A DNA stretch of 64,000 nucleotides from Tricholoma matsutake. Its lineage: Eukaryota > Basidiomycota > Agaricomycetes > Agaricales > Tricholomataceae. Of the stretch, positions 47,389 through 58,454 are shown piece after piece. The DNA lies in contig AP026545.1 in the NCBI GenBank assembly GCA_026075535.2, forward strand, positions 7,006,001-7,070,000. Direction: 5' to 3'. The translations under genes and the position numbers were made by a program. Each line of letters starts with the position of its first letter. Position 1 is the first letter of the stretch. The notes under the pieces were generated by a model, which saw only the letters and a list, made by a program, of their open reading frames with translations, had not been told where the DNA came from and made no database searches.

Positions 47389-49470
47389 ATGACAATGACC
47401 AATCTCACAACCCATCCTAGCACAGCCAATCAAAACAACACAGAGGTACTAGACACTTCCTCCACATCTTACGAGGTCAACAAAGCCATCATAGATATTC
47501 AGAGGCCTGAGACACCCATCAGCCACCGTGCATCTGGTATCCGTCTACCTCACAACCAATCCCCAAAGAGCTTAGGGGAGCTTGAAACCCTTCTTAACAT
47601 CAACGTCCGTAGTTCCACAGATTCATATATCGATAAAATAATTGAACTTCTTGCTTCGGATGGGGGCCTTTTCCCAGATTCGAAACTACCGATTGCCCCT
47701 TCCAAACATCTCCTCCATCAGCTCTCCTGCTATAATTCGCAGGCAAACAAGTGGAATCTTTCTGACATCTCCCGCTCTCCTGATCGAAAGAAGACGCAGA
47801 GCATGAGGATGCAGAGCGAGATGAAACTTGCTGATTTTCTCAACCAAATTTGCGAAGATATCGCAACTATTACAGGGGTGAAGTGAGTCAGAACGTGGAA
47901 TGCCAACCTCTGCAACACAGTACTTGAGGGATCCCCAATCTCCCGAAAACCCAACATAATGCTTCTTGATGTTGTTAAGTCATCTCCCACTACATGGACC
48001 TCTGTTCGAGCCATAACTGAGGTAACCACCCAAGAGCATGAAACAAAGAAAATCTCCAACACTGTCACCGATAAATCATACATCATTCTTACCACACATC
48101 CCAATCGCGTCCTCATCCCGATCCTCAGTATCTGAATTTCAATTTCAGAGTAATGGTCACAGACTGCCAAGGGCAGCTACGCTCGTCTGCCTGCTGTATT
48201 GGGGAGCCGCATCTTGCTGATTCGCTCAGGTTTCTGCGAGTCATGATTGGGTTTTGCTTTGCACCCAAGAGTGTGGTGGGCTATGATCCGACCATGCTGA
48301 CGGATGACTGGGATAAGGTGACACATATCATCTGTGATGGCAAGAAGTTCAAAGTCATCAAAGCTATCTTCGAGACTCAGTCGCTGGTTGGGCGCGCTAC
48401 AAGGGTGTGGGAGGTTGAATTTGAAGGGAGGAGACTTATCCTCAAGGACTCATGGATTGAGTCTTCATGTCCTATGGCAGAATACGAGCTCCTACAACGT
48501 CTGCAAGGGGTGGAAGGCGTTTCTCAGTTTTTTTGTGGAGAAGATGTCTGTATCAATGGTGAAAAGCTCTCTACAGATATTATCTGGCAAGGCAAGTGGG
48601 GGATTAGAACCAAAGTTCAGGTTCAGCAAAGAATTGTCTCATCTTCTATCAGTGACCATATTGCGTCTTTTCGCTCAAAGAGAGAGCTGATATCAGCTCT
48701 CCGTGACATTACTATTGGTATGTATCTCTCACTCTCCCTGATTTGTGCTCAATGTTTTTTTTTGATAATTAGTACTCAAAGAACTGTACCAAAAGAATGA
48801 CTTGATACATCGGGACATCAGCTACAACAACATCCTTCTATTCTGTTTGGAAGACAATCCAGGAGATTTATGTCCTGGATTATTGATCGATTTTGAATAT
48901 GCTGTAACCCTAAGGAAAAGCTGTCCGTTAGCACCCAGCTCTCATACAGTTCATATCCTTTTATGTGCCATTTCCAATTCTTGTTTATCCATCCTATAGG
49001 GAACTGCACCATTTATGGCAATCAAACTCCTCGTGAAGAGGATGAAGTTATGACATGCTCCTCATCACGATCTCGAGTCCCTCTTTTTTGTTTTGATCTA
49101 TATCTGCACCAACTTGAGTGGCCCAGGTACCATCCGGACCCAGGAAGAGTTACGTCAGTTCAGCAGCATCCCTCTGTCATCATGGTTCCAGACATCAAAC
49201 TCTCTTCATGCAATTGGGACTGCCAAACTTGGTGCCATGTGCGAACTCGACTCACTGATTCTTAGGTTTTTTGTGCCCTATTTCAAAGATCTTAAAGAAT
49301 GCATTGAGAAGCTCTTAAAAGCCATGTACTCTTCTCCTGGAACACCTGCGCCTGTGTCGCATGATGCAGTGATCAAGATCTTCAACAAAACATTGCAGTC
49401 CCTTCCTCGTGAGGCCATTACATCAGTCCCATTTGAACCACTATCGGCTGGTTCTCCATCCCGGGTATGA
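47389..49470 (+). pseudogene. FunK1-type fungal protein kinase, broken
   Basis: ATG 47389. Kinase landmarks: LILKDSWIE with the ATP-binding Lys (about 48430-48460), LIHRDISYNNILL with HRD at 48809-48817, GLLIDFEYA (DFE in place of DFG, usual for FunK1), then GTAPFMAI and HHDLESLFFVLIYI. Introns 48718-48772 and about 48956-48999. The N-terminal region (RTWNANLCNTVLEG, RKPNIMLLD) also matches the family. Breaks: TGA 47884-47886, a one-base frameshift near 48130 and TGA 49051-49053; both TGAs sit where Arg fits. FunK1 kinases are greatly expanded in Agaricomycetes. The C-terminus at 49470 may lack the last basic segment. Confidence 0.82.
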
Positions 49471-49913
49471 AAGCTTTCTCTCGGTATTCACGACAACCAC
49501 CTTGGTGGGATGCAGAAAAAACTCAAATCTTTAGGCAAAGACACTTTGGCAGGACATATGAGCAGTTCGACTGGGGGGGAAGATCTCTCCAACTCGGTAG
49601 CTTCTCATCATACCATTGCGACATCCAGCAGGGGAGGCAGCCGTGGAGCTCGTGGTTCAAGCCTGTTTCTCATTCGCGTTAATTTCATGACATATATGCT
49701 CTTATCAGTACTAGTCAGTACTCCCCTGGCAGTTGTATACTATGCAGACACCTTATATACATATGCAGACCTTATGTACTTATGGACCTTATATGTTTAC
49801 ACATGTGTACGATGACAATGAATTGTATTGATCAATATATATTGTTTTGTACCAATTATAACATGGGAGTTTGACTCATACCAAACCACAAACCACGTAC
49901 CGACCAGTCTACC

Positions 49914-52255
49914 ATGGATCTAAACCATGCCCTATACCAAGCATCTAATCTCGGTCAATTCAAAGAACCCTCTCCTAGCCTGTTGGTAGATTCATACTAC
50001 CCTCAGGTGGAAGATCATGGAATACCTAGCTCAGAAAGTCGCTGTAGTTTGCTTGTGAACCATTCATGGGACTCCTTTGAGGTGAAAGTCTGCTTTATTT
50101 ATATATTATGTTTGTACTCACTACTTGGCAGAGTCAAATTCCATCCTCCTGCTCAAGATCACACCACAGCACTATGACAGCGAGTTCACAAGAAGGGTAT
50201 TTAGCTCTTCTACAATCTCATCAGAAAATACAGCAGGAGAAACTCATTCTTGAAGGGAAACTCAATGCTCTTGAGTGAGTCACTACTCTTGTTGAACCTG
50301 GCGAAGTCTTAGTCCATATCAATCATTAATCAAGACAGGCATATTTGTTGTTAGCCCAGTCTCTAAAGCCTGCCATTCCCAATTTACCAGCAACTATTCC
50401 TGCGCTTTCTTCAGTCAAGCCAGAGGATCTCTCAGTATAGTTCCTACTGCTGAACGCAAAGACTACTCACTAGTAATGTTCTGGTATCGACACGAATGGA
50501 ATGCTGCAGAGAATAATCAAGTCGTGCACATTGGGGCCAGTGCTCAAGGAAAAACCCATGCGGCCCAAGGGGAAAATGTTACACTTAGATTCATTGAGGA
50601 TGAGAACAGGACCATCATAGATGGTTTCAGGGCCACAGTGATGTGTAGGTTTGCTCGCGAGCTCTGGGTGGGCCTGAACAGTATTGGGAAAGCACCAAAA
50701 ACTTGGGGCAAGGTTGACGCTGCGGTAGCTGCTCAATACCGGAATGAGATGGAGCGGAAATTTCCTGAGCTTCGCCTCTGTGACAATCACTGGAAATCTG
50801 ATTTCATAGCAACCTTGAATTATCCATCTTGGTACAATAACAACATCGAGAAGCAAGAACATTCAAAGCGCACATCTGTCGATCCCCCTCCTGATGCCGA
50901 GAGACCTAGAGTATCTGCAGAAGATCCAGTCACTCCTTCTGTACACCCACCTCCACATAAGAAGCGCACTAAGCACAGTGCTAGAATTCCAGTTGAAGGG
51001 GATTCTCAATCATCCGCATCAGGGGTGAGTTTGTTTTTAATTTGCAAATGCGTTGATTCATCCATGACATTCGCAGGATTTCCCATCAGCAGAAGGCCCC
51101 AAGGCACCTGGATATGATGCTCACTCCCCTATACAGCATGTATGTGATCCACCGGTGGGCTCCAGGGATCCTGAAACTCATCCGAGATCCTGGGTAAGGT
51201 TTCAGAGTTTATCACTACCATTTGACAAAGACTGACTATGCATACCGAGGTCAAAAATCCATTGTCTTCGGTTTATCCTGCGACTGCCAATCCAGGAGAG
51301 AACATCCAGCAACCAACTCCTATGGCTCCCCATGTAATATCCATGCATAGTGTGGAGTTGGCAGCGATTAGCCAGATGGAGATCCCGATGGCAACAACAG
51401 CGGGGATAGTGGTGGACCAGCCAACAACAATGACCCTAGCAGATGGCAATATGGCGGCAATGCTAGCAGCAGATCAGATAGCGATGATGCCGATGGTGGA
51501 TCAGACGGCGATAATAGCGGTGGACCAGGCAGCACCAACAAACTTGAACATGGTTAGCCAGAAAGCAACAGTGACAATGGAGACAAGTAATCCCCCCTCT
51601 CCCACTTACCCCAACACGACTACCGGTGAGACACCCACAGTCAGCACAGAAACCTTTGACATGTCCCTCATTGAGGACTCTGGGGATGGGGCACAGGGCA
51701 CTAAACCCAGAGTTTTGCTAAACCCGATAGTTCCGTCAGTTTCAACCTTTGATAATCTGACTACAACTTCTGCAGCTCTTGTCAATGCTCCTGCTACTGT
51801 GGCTCCTATTGAAGCTCCCACTACTGAAGCTCCTGTTGATGCTCCTGTTACCATCACAGTCCCTAGTGTGGGACTTGGGACAGGGAAGAAAGCTGGGATG
51901 GTGCGGCCAAACCCTCATCCGACTACTGCCCAGTAAGTGATCGTATTGTAGAAGTTCTAGGTATAGACTAATGTTGCCTATTGATAACCAGAAACCTATG
52001 TGCTTTGGATTGGAAAGAGCATAACCCTCATGGTTCCATGAGCGATTTCAAGTACTATTATGATAACCTCTCTGCAGAGCAGAAGAAGGTCTGCGTGCCT
52101 TTGTATGTTCTTTAGTATCATGACTCACATAAATTACAGCACTGGAAGGATTGTGAATTCTCCATGGTAAGCTGTCCATATCTATGTGATACAGTCCTAA
52201 CTTCTTTTTTTGATCACAGAAAGCTGCACGCACTGCTCCTGGGGTGTCCGACTGA
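49914..52255 (+). CDS. Basidiomycete-expanded family protein of unknown function
   Basis: Exons 49914-50081, 50132-50274, 50339-51024, 51077-51193, about 51231-51933, about 51992-52088, about 52140-52166 and about 52220-52255, all with GT-AG introns. Start MDLNHALYQASNLG; a coiled coil (LLQSHQKIQQEKLILEGKL); then a conserved core VMCRFARELWVGLNSIGKAPKTWG...FPELRLCDNHWK...YPSWYN; a Pro/Ala/Thr-rich middle; and a C-terminal module NLCALDWKEHNPHGS...FKYYYDNLSAEQKK. I recall this core-plus-tail plan from many mushroom proteins of unknown role. Near 50433 the frame needs one extra base (PEDLS to IVPTAER), and the intron before 51231 is only 37 bp, so this copy may be a pseudogene. Confidence 0.55.
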
Positions 52256-52692
52256 TCAATCGATTACACATTTGGGTAGATTGGAAACGCAGGATGTCAC
52301 AGCACTGCAAACTGGCTCCACAGGTTAGCATCATAATTTCTATGTTTCTACGGGCTCTATATATGTTCTCACAATATAATATGTCATGCATTTTGCCTCG
52401 AGAGATTGATCAGTATCGATTCGCCTCGATTAGTATTGATTGATATTATTTGGAATAGAGCAAAATTGAAGCTTAATACAATGTCATTTTGACCCTATGT
52501 ATATCTATCTAAAAACATCTGACTAGATCTGGCTGCATGTGCACGTGAAGCTTGATCAAAAGTATCTGAGAAGTGTCTCATTCCTCGATATATATGGAGT
52601 CATAGCTATTTACATACATTTACATCAGGACAGCAGTTTTTTTTAATTCTAACTCAATCTAACCCTCTCTGGTTTGACCGACTTTTGACTGG

Positions 52693-53105
52693 GCCTCAGT
52701 TCAGAGCATTCCAGCTGCAAATAAATTAATGAAAGAATTGGCTGGCCCTTCCACCACATTCCAAAGCATTGGAACTCTTTCCAAGCATTGAGCCTCAGTT
52801 CAGAGTAATGTCAGCATTCCAGCTGCAAATAAATTAATGAAAGAATTAGCTGGCCCTTCCACCATATTCCAAAGCATTGCAACTCTTTCAAAGTATTGTG
52901 AGCCTCAGTTCAGAGTAATGTCAGCATTCCAGCTGCAGATAAATTGATCAAAGAATTAGGTAGCCCTTCCACCACATTCCAAAGCATCGCAACTCTTTCC
53001 AAGTATTGTGAGCCTCAGGTCAGAGTAATGTCAGCATTCCAGCTGCAGATAAATTGATCAAAGAATTGGCTGGCCAGTGCACTACATTCCAAGACACTGC
53101 AATTC
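52693..53105. repeat. Tandem repeat, about four copies of 110 bp
   Basis: Units begin GCCTCAGTTCAGAG at 52693, 52792, 52902 and 53012, giving periods of 99, 110 and 110 bp. Each unit contains CATTCCAGCTGCA, ATAAATTGATCAAAGAATT (or ATTAATGAAAG) and CATTCCAAAGCAT. Units differ by scattered substitutions; the first is shorter by about 10 bp. Confidence 0.9.
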
Positions 53106-53278
53106 CTGCATCTGATGTTATGAATAGGTAACCCATTATTTACATCTGTCAAACTTGGAGGGTTCAGCAATTCCCATCTGGTTATATCTGTATCTCCACA
53201 TTTTCCTGATGACATTCTCGCATCCGGCTGTTTAATGATTATTCTCTGATTTCTCATTGATGTCACAAATATGTACTT

Positions 53279-53420
53279 AAGGCTCCAACTGTTCTATCTA
53301 TATAACTATCTTATACAATTTATACTGTATATGTATATGTTTATGTATAGGGCTTGGGCCTCAAGGTGGTGGACACAGTAGTTATACAGTATATAGATGG
53401 TTAAACAGTTTATCTATTAC
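53279..53420. repeat. Short interspersed repeat (MITE-like), rearranged copy
   Basis: Begins AAGGCTCCAACTGTT (reverse of the end of copies a and c) and ends with ACAGTATATAGATGGTTAAACAG (start of those copies). The two ends face each other around about 90 bp, so this is a partial or inverted arrangement of the same repeat. Confidence 0.45.
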
Positions 53421-54087
53421 GATGAACAGCAATAACAAATAACAGGGTGTCACAAGGGGGTTGCAGAACAGGAAAGTCACATGTTCACTGAGTTTTTTTT
53501 TCTTGGCCCCATGATTGGCCCCTTTCTGCCATATATGGAAATTTCCCATCATGTGCAGTTTTTTCCCCAAGCAATTTTCCCAAAAAAAATCATCACTGTA
53601 TAGTACAGACTGCCTAGCAGCACAATTCCTATGCTTCTTACTAGGGATAGCTGTGATTTTGAACCCATGTAACACCTGCAACTTCAATATTTTGTGTGTG
53701 TGTTGAGATATCAAGCTCAGCCATCTCAGGCTGCTCTTTGGCCCTGATACCCTTCTGTTATTGATCCTTATCAGTGTTCTGCCTTTGTTAGCTAGTTACC
53801 AGTATATATACTTCACTGTACTGTATTGTGCTTTTTGAGCACTTGTAACCCATGGGCACTATTCCCCTTTTTGCAACAATGTGTTGACAAGAAACCATGC
53901 CATGTCATGCCCAATTTGCTGATGATGTGTCAACAGAACAACTTCTCCTGGCAACTTTCTTAGCATCACAACACACATTTTCAGTAAATCTACAGTTTCT
54001 ACTGGTTTGGGAGCTATTCTACAACCATCCTAAGTAATTCATGCCCAAAGAAAGTCATTTTTCATAGTTTACAAGTCTATAGAACCC

Positions 54088-54092
54088 ATTTG
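54088..54092. repeat. Target-site duplication ATTTG (left)
   Basis: ATTTG precedes the Copia LTR and recurs at 58450-58454. Confidence 0.93.
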
Positions 54093-54354
54093 TGTTGGAA
54101 CAGACTATATACACTGCACAGGGGAAGAGACAACATGTTCCTTACAACCTACCTGGGGTTTAGTTAGACTTACAGCTAGGGGTTAGCAGAGGTAAGAACA
54201 CTATATTCCTACTACAGTACAGGTTCTCCTTATATACATAATAGTAAGGATATCACATGACTCCAGAGGAATATGCATATGAAACATGTATCAATATTGG
54301 TAATTAATGTGGGAGAATATGCACATGCAACAATATTGGTAATTAATTTCAACA
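54093..54354 (-). repeat. 3' LTR of the Copia element
   Basis: 262 bp, TGTTGG...CAACA. It differs from the 5' LTR (252 bp) by one 10-bp indel (TTAGCAGAGG) and a few substitutions, so insertion is fairly recent. A GAGGGGGGG polypurine tract lies just inside (about 54355-54364, minus). Confidence 0.93.
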
Positions 54355-54386
54355 CCCCCCCTCAAACCGTAAAGTGCTCTAAGCAG

Positions 54387-57300
54387 CTAAGTTTGAACCT
54401 CAAAAGTAATTCCGAGAGAGTCTCTAAATTTCCTGAATAGAATGGCACCAAGGTTCTTTGTGAACATGTCAGCTGGATTATCACTTCCAGGAATGAAAAC
54501 AACTGTGACTTTGTCATTTTCTATGCATTCGCGGGTGTAGTGGTAGTGAATGTCTATGTGTTTAGTCCTCCTTTCCTGAACTGGATTTGATCCGATAAAG
54601 ATGGATCCCTGATTATCAGCGCAGATTGGTACGCGCTTCAGTATATATCCAAGTTCCTGGAATAAGGACTCTATCCACACTATCTGTCGACAAGTGTCGG
54701 AGAGAGCCATATATTTGGCTTCTGTGGATGACAGTGCTACAGTTTTTTGTAAACAGGACTGCCAGCACACAATGCCACTCGCTAGAGTAGCAAAGTAACC
54801 CATTGTAGATCAGCGTTTGACAGTGTCAGCTGCCCAATCAGAATCTGTGAAGGCCTGTAGCCCTTCAGATTTCTCTCCATCGTAGACTATGTTATATTTC
54901 TGGGTTCCCACCAGATAGTGCATGATGTACATTGCTTTGTCTAGATGTTCTTGGCTAGGATTAGCTGAGAATTGCGACATCCTGATTACCGCATAAGCGA
55001 TATCAGGTCGCGTTCTGAGCATCAGATACAATAAAGATCCGATCACAGACTGATATTTTGATCTAAGCGCCGCATTTGGCGTCGCTGTGTTTTCCGACGG
55101 TTTGTAACCAGTCAGGAGTGGAGTGGGGGCAGCTTTGGCATTTGTCATCTTGAACCTCTCGAGCACTTTGGCGAGATATTCAGTTTGATCGTGTTTGACT
55201 TTGCTTGCAGTCTGGGTGACGCGCATGCCTAAGAATTCTGTGACTTTTTCAGTACTACGGCACTCCCAATGCTTCAGACAAGCATTCTTCTTTTCATCCA
55301 CAAGTTTCTTGTTCTTCCCCATGAACAAGCCATCATCAACATAGACCAGCACAATAACAATGCTGCCTGTCTTAGGATCCTTGTGTATGAAAATGCCGGC
55401 ATCGGAGCTGGCGTGCACAAACCCAATGGTGCGCATAAATGCCTCTAGCTCTTTCCACCATGCTAGTGAGGCCTGTTTAAGGCCATACAATGCTCAGTGT
55501 AAGCACATTACTTTGCACTCTTTTCCCTCGAGTCTGAAACCCTTGGGTTGATCCATCTAGATCTCCTCTTCTAGTTTGCCGTATAAAAATGCGGTTTTAC
55601 ATCTAGACCAGTCATATACATGCCTTCTAGAGACGCAAGTGCAAACATGAGGCATACGGTCTCGTAGCGGACTACTGGTGAGAAAACCTCATCAAAGTCA
55701 ACACCTTCGACTTGTGAAAAGCCTTTCACCACGAGTCTGGCTCGTTTTCTTCTGTCCAATTTCATGGAGAAAACCCATCTATTTTTGATTGTTTTTCGAT
55801 CATGTGGAAGATTGACGATGTCATAGACTTGTCACTTGCAAAGAGCCTCTAATTCTTCACAACAAGCCTGTTTCCACTCAAGTTGCTGCTGCCGTGGTAG
55901 GCATGCAATATTGCGAAATTGGTTTGGAACTTGGCTTATTTCGCTTGATGGTGTAACTGCTTTTGACAACAGCCAGCAAATAAGCTTATCTCCACCTTCC
56001 TTGGTTATCTTTTGAATATAACCTGTTTCGTCTGGTTACCCCATTGGGTGATCATGTTCTTGATTATTGGAATTGGGCACACTCTCGTGGGGTGCCGAAC
56101 TCGGTCCAGCAACCGGTTCTTGCTGTTGAGATCATGGTCGTGTTCGGTTATGATCCAAATCTTGACCCACAGATCTCTTCCAATATCGATCACATGCAAT
56201 GTCTCTCTCTATGTCAGAGGGGAGTCGCTTTTCTCCATAGGTATTGCCAGGACAGTTTGGGATGTTCCTCTGCCTGCCTGATCAATGGGGCAATTGCTGC
56301 CATTCCTGTTGATCTTCACATCTTGGACAAAAGTCCTCAGTGGTTACTGGAGGCGGTGGAGGAGGAGCGTCAGTCGCATTGTCATGCGCCTTTTGCTCTC
56401 TTGGTACATCATCATCATCTTTTTCTGATGATGGAGGAAGGGGTGGATTTTGTGGTGGTATAGAATCATCGCCATCCGTTCCAGATGAGTGGTCATCATC
56501 TTCTGGTTCTGGAGGTGGAAAATTACCAAGGTCTGTCTTGGCAGGAGTTTTAGCTCCAGGACAGCATGGGAACAATGTTTCATCAAATAGTGCTGTAGCA
56601 CCAATGAATATTGCACCATTAAGTCGCATGAAATGGTATGCTTTGATGCCATCTTCTAATCCAAGGTATGTCATTAACTCCGATCGAGGAGCTAATGTGG
56701 TTGGACGTTTCTCCTTGGGTAGATAGACATAAGCACCGCAACTGAAGACCTTCAGATTGTTTAGATCTGGGCGGACCTTCGTCAGGTCCTCAAAAGGTGT
56801 CAGCCATTTCAGGCGCCTTATTGGGGTTCAGTTGTATATGCGTGTTGCATGTTCAATGCAAAATTCCCACCATGATTGTGGTAGACAAGCGGTAAATTGC
56901 AGGGTTTGTGACTTTTCCATTATTGTCCTTATGGCGCGCTCTTCACACCTGTTCTGTTGGTGAACGTGGGGTGCAGACATCTCTATTTTGATGCCAAAAT
57001 CCTTGAGCATATTTTGTAGCTCACAATCTTTGAACTCCCCCCCTGGATCAACATGCCAGCACTTGATTGTAGCGCCATACTGGGTCAAAGCCATTGCCTG
57101 AAATTGTCTAATCGCTGCAGCAGCATCAGACTCCTTTCTAAGGCAATGGACCCAGATATGTGACATCTTGTCATCCAGAAATACAATAAAGTATTTATGT
57201 TTTGTGGTACGATAGTACTGGGAGTTCCTTTAGATCGGAATGTATTAATTCAAAGGGTTTCTCTGCACGTGAATTTGATTCGGGAAAAGATTTTGATGTC

Positions 57301-58157
57301 ATTTTCCCTTCAGCGCACCCTGGACATATAATTTTGTCTTTAGGAATAATTAAATTCCTCGGGAATTTGATGGTGCTATTAGGCATTTTCCCTAGTGCCT
57401 CTTTGGATGGGTGTCCAAGTTGCCTATGCTAAGTCAAGTAGTCAGCGATGTATATGGTCGCGACATTGACCTTTTTGGTGCTCATTATATGAGTCTGAGC
57501 CCAATAAATCATGTCACTTCTCCTAAGAGGGACACAATGCATAATTGGGTTTCCTTTCTCGATAAATGAAATGTGTGCAGAGGAACCACGCACATCACTT
57601 CCGTCTTGTAAGAAGATGCCCATTGACATTAATCGAGTATTAATGTCGGGTATGTAGTAGACGGGGTATAATTGTGTTTCACATGTCTCTGACTTCCCGT
57701 GACATACTACCTGATGTCTAATGAAGACTGCTCCTTTTCCTACTATATGAGTAGTACCTGTGGCTGTTTGAACCAAGGTAGAGTCCTTTCTCGGTAAAGG
57801 CTCGTAAGAAGCGAAATCTTTCATTTCACCAGTGAAGTGTTTTGATGCACCTGAATCCATGATCCAGTCAGCACCTTTCTTACAATTTCCATTTGCACAC
57901 ATAACACATATATTAAGATCTAAATAGTTCCATGATACATTTAATAGCAGTAAAATTTCACATGAAAAGTTCGCTGTAATCATTGGAATATTAATCTTAG
58001 TGCTTGTGGCAGGGAAAAGGACTGACCTGTCATCATATCCTCCTGTTTCAAGCAGTTCATCGACGAGCATCTCGTCAGCGGCTTTCCATACTTCCTCATC
58101 AGAAACCAGAGGTTCCAATCTGAGGGAGACAATGAAGTCAACATCATTCACAGCCAA
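54387..58157 (-). pseudogene. Copia pol (protease-integrase-RT-RNase H), disrupted
   Basis: From 58157 downward: about 110 residues of uncertain gag-like sequence; protease DWIMDSGASKHFTG (about 57830-57870); the integrase zinc region HRQLGHPSKEA...CPGCAEGK (57330-57420); integrase core with VDPGGEF and the later Glu; a Pro/Asp-rich linker (56282-56674); RT with YVDD (VLVYVDDGLF, about 55340); RNase H with DSDWAAD and STEAKY (about 54725). Breaks: TAG near 57431 (Trp expected before HRQLGH), a frameshift near 57185, TGA near 55496 (VMCLH-stop-ALYG) and TGA 54810-54812 (VKR-stop-STMGY); both TGAs need only a CGA-to-TGA change. Confidence 0.88.
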
Positions 58158-58177
58158 TTAAGGCGTGTTCGCGACGT

Positions 58178-58197
58178 GCCCAGCAGGGCCCATAACC
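58178..58197 (-). promoter_or_regulatory. Copia primer binding site complementary to the initiator tRNA-Met anticodon region
   Basis: Right after the 5' LTR the minus strand reads GGTTATGGGCCC. Its complement GGGCCCATAACC is the anticodon stem-loop sequence of eukaryotic initiator tRNA-Met. Drosophila copia is known to prime from a cleaved half of that tRNA; the same signature here suggests the same priming mode. Confidence 0.75.
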
Positions 58198-58449
58198 TGT
58201 TGGAGCAGACTATATACACTGCACAGGGGAAGAAACAACATGTTCCTTACAACCTACCTGGGGTTTAGTTAGACTTACAGCTAGGGGTAAGAACACTATA
58301 TTCCTACTACAGTACAGGTTCTCCTTATATACATAATAGTAAGGATATCACATGACTCCAGAGGAATATGCATATGAAACATGTATCAATATTGGTAATT
58401 AATGTGGGAGAATATGCACATGCAACAATATTGGTAATTAATTTCAACA
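58198..58449 (-). repeat. 5' LTR of the Copia element
   Basis: 252 bp, TGTTGG...CAACA, followed outward by ATTTG at 58450-58454. Confidence 0.93.
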
Positions 58450-58454
58450 ATTTG

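Larger units (their letters stand above)
52256..54092. other. Region without a gene; holds repeats
   Basis: No credible ORF on either strand. Contains the tandem repeat 52693-53105 and a rearranged short repeat at 53279-53420. Confidence 0.6.
54093..58449 (-). mobile_element. Ty1/Copia retrotransposon, gag deleted
   Basis: Minus-strand element: 5' LTR 58198-58449, primer site, pol, polypurine tract, 3' LTR 54093-54354, flanked by ATTTG duplications. Pol order is protease, integrase, RT, RNase H, as in Copia. Only about 40 bp separate the 5' LTR from the first coding block, and no normal gag with a zinc knuckle is present, so it looks internally deleted. Confidence 0.93.

Noticed and set aside
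52693..53105. CRISPR-like array
   Set aside because: Units are adjacent without unique spacers, and this is eukaryotic sequence.
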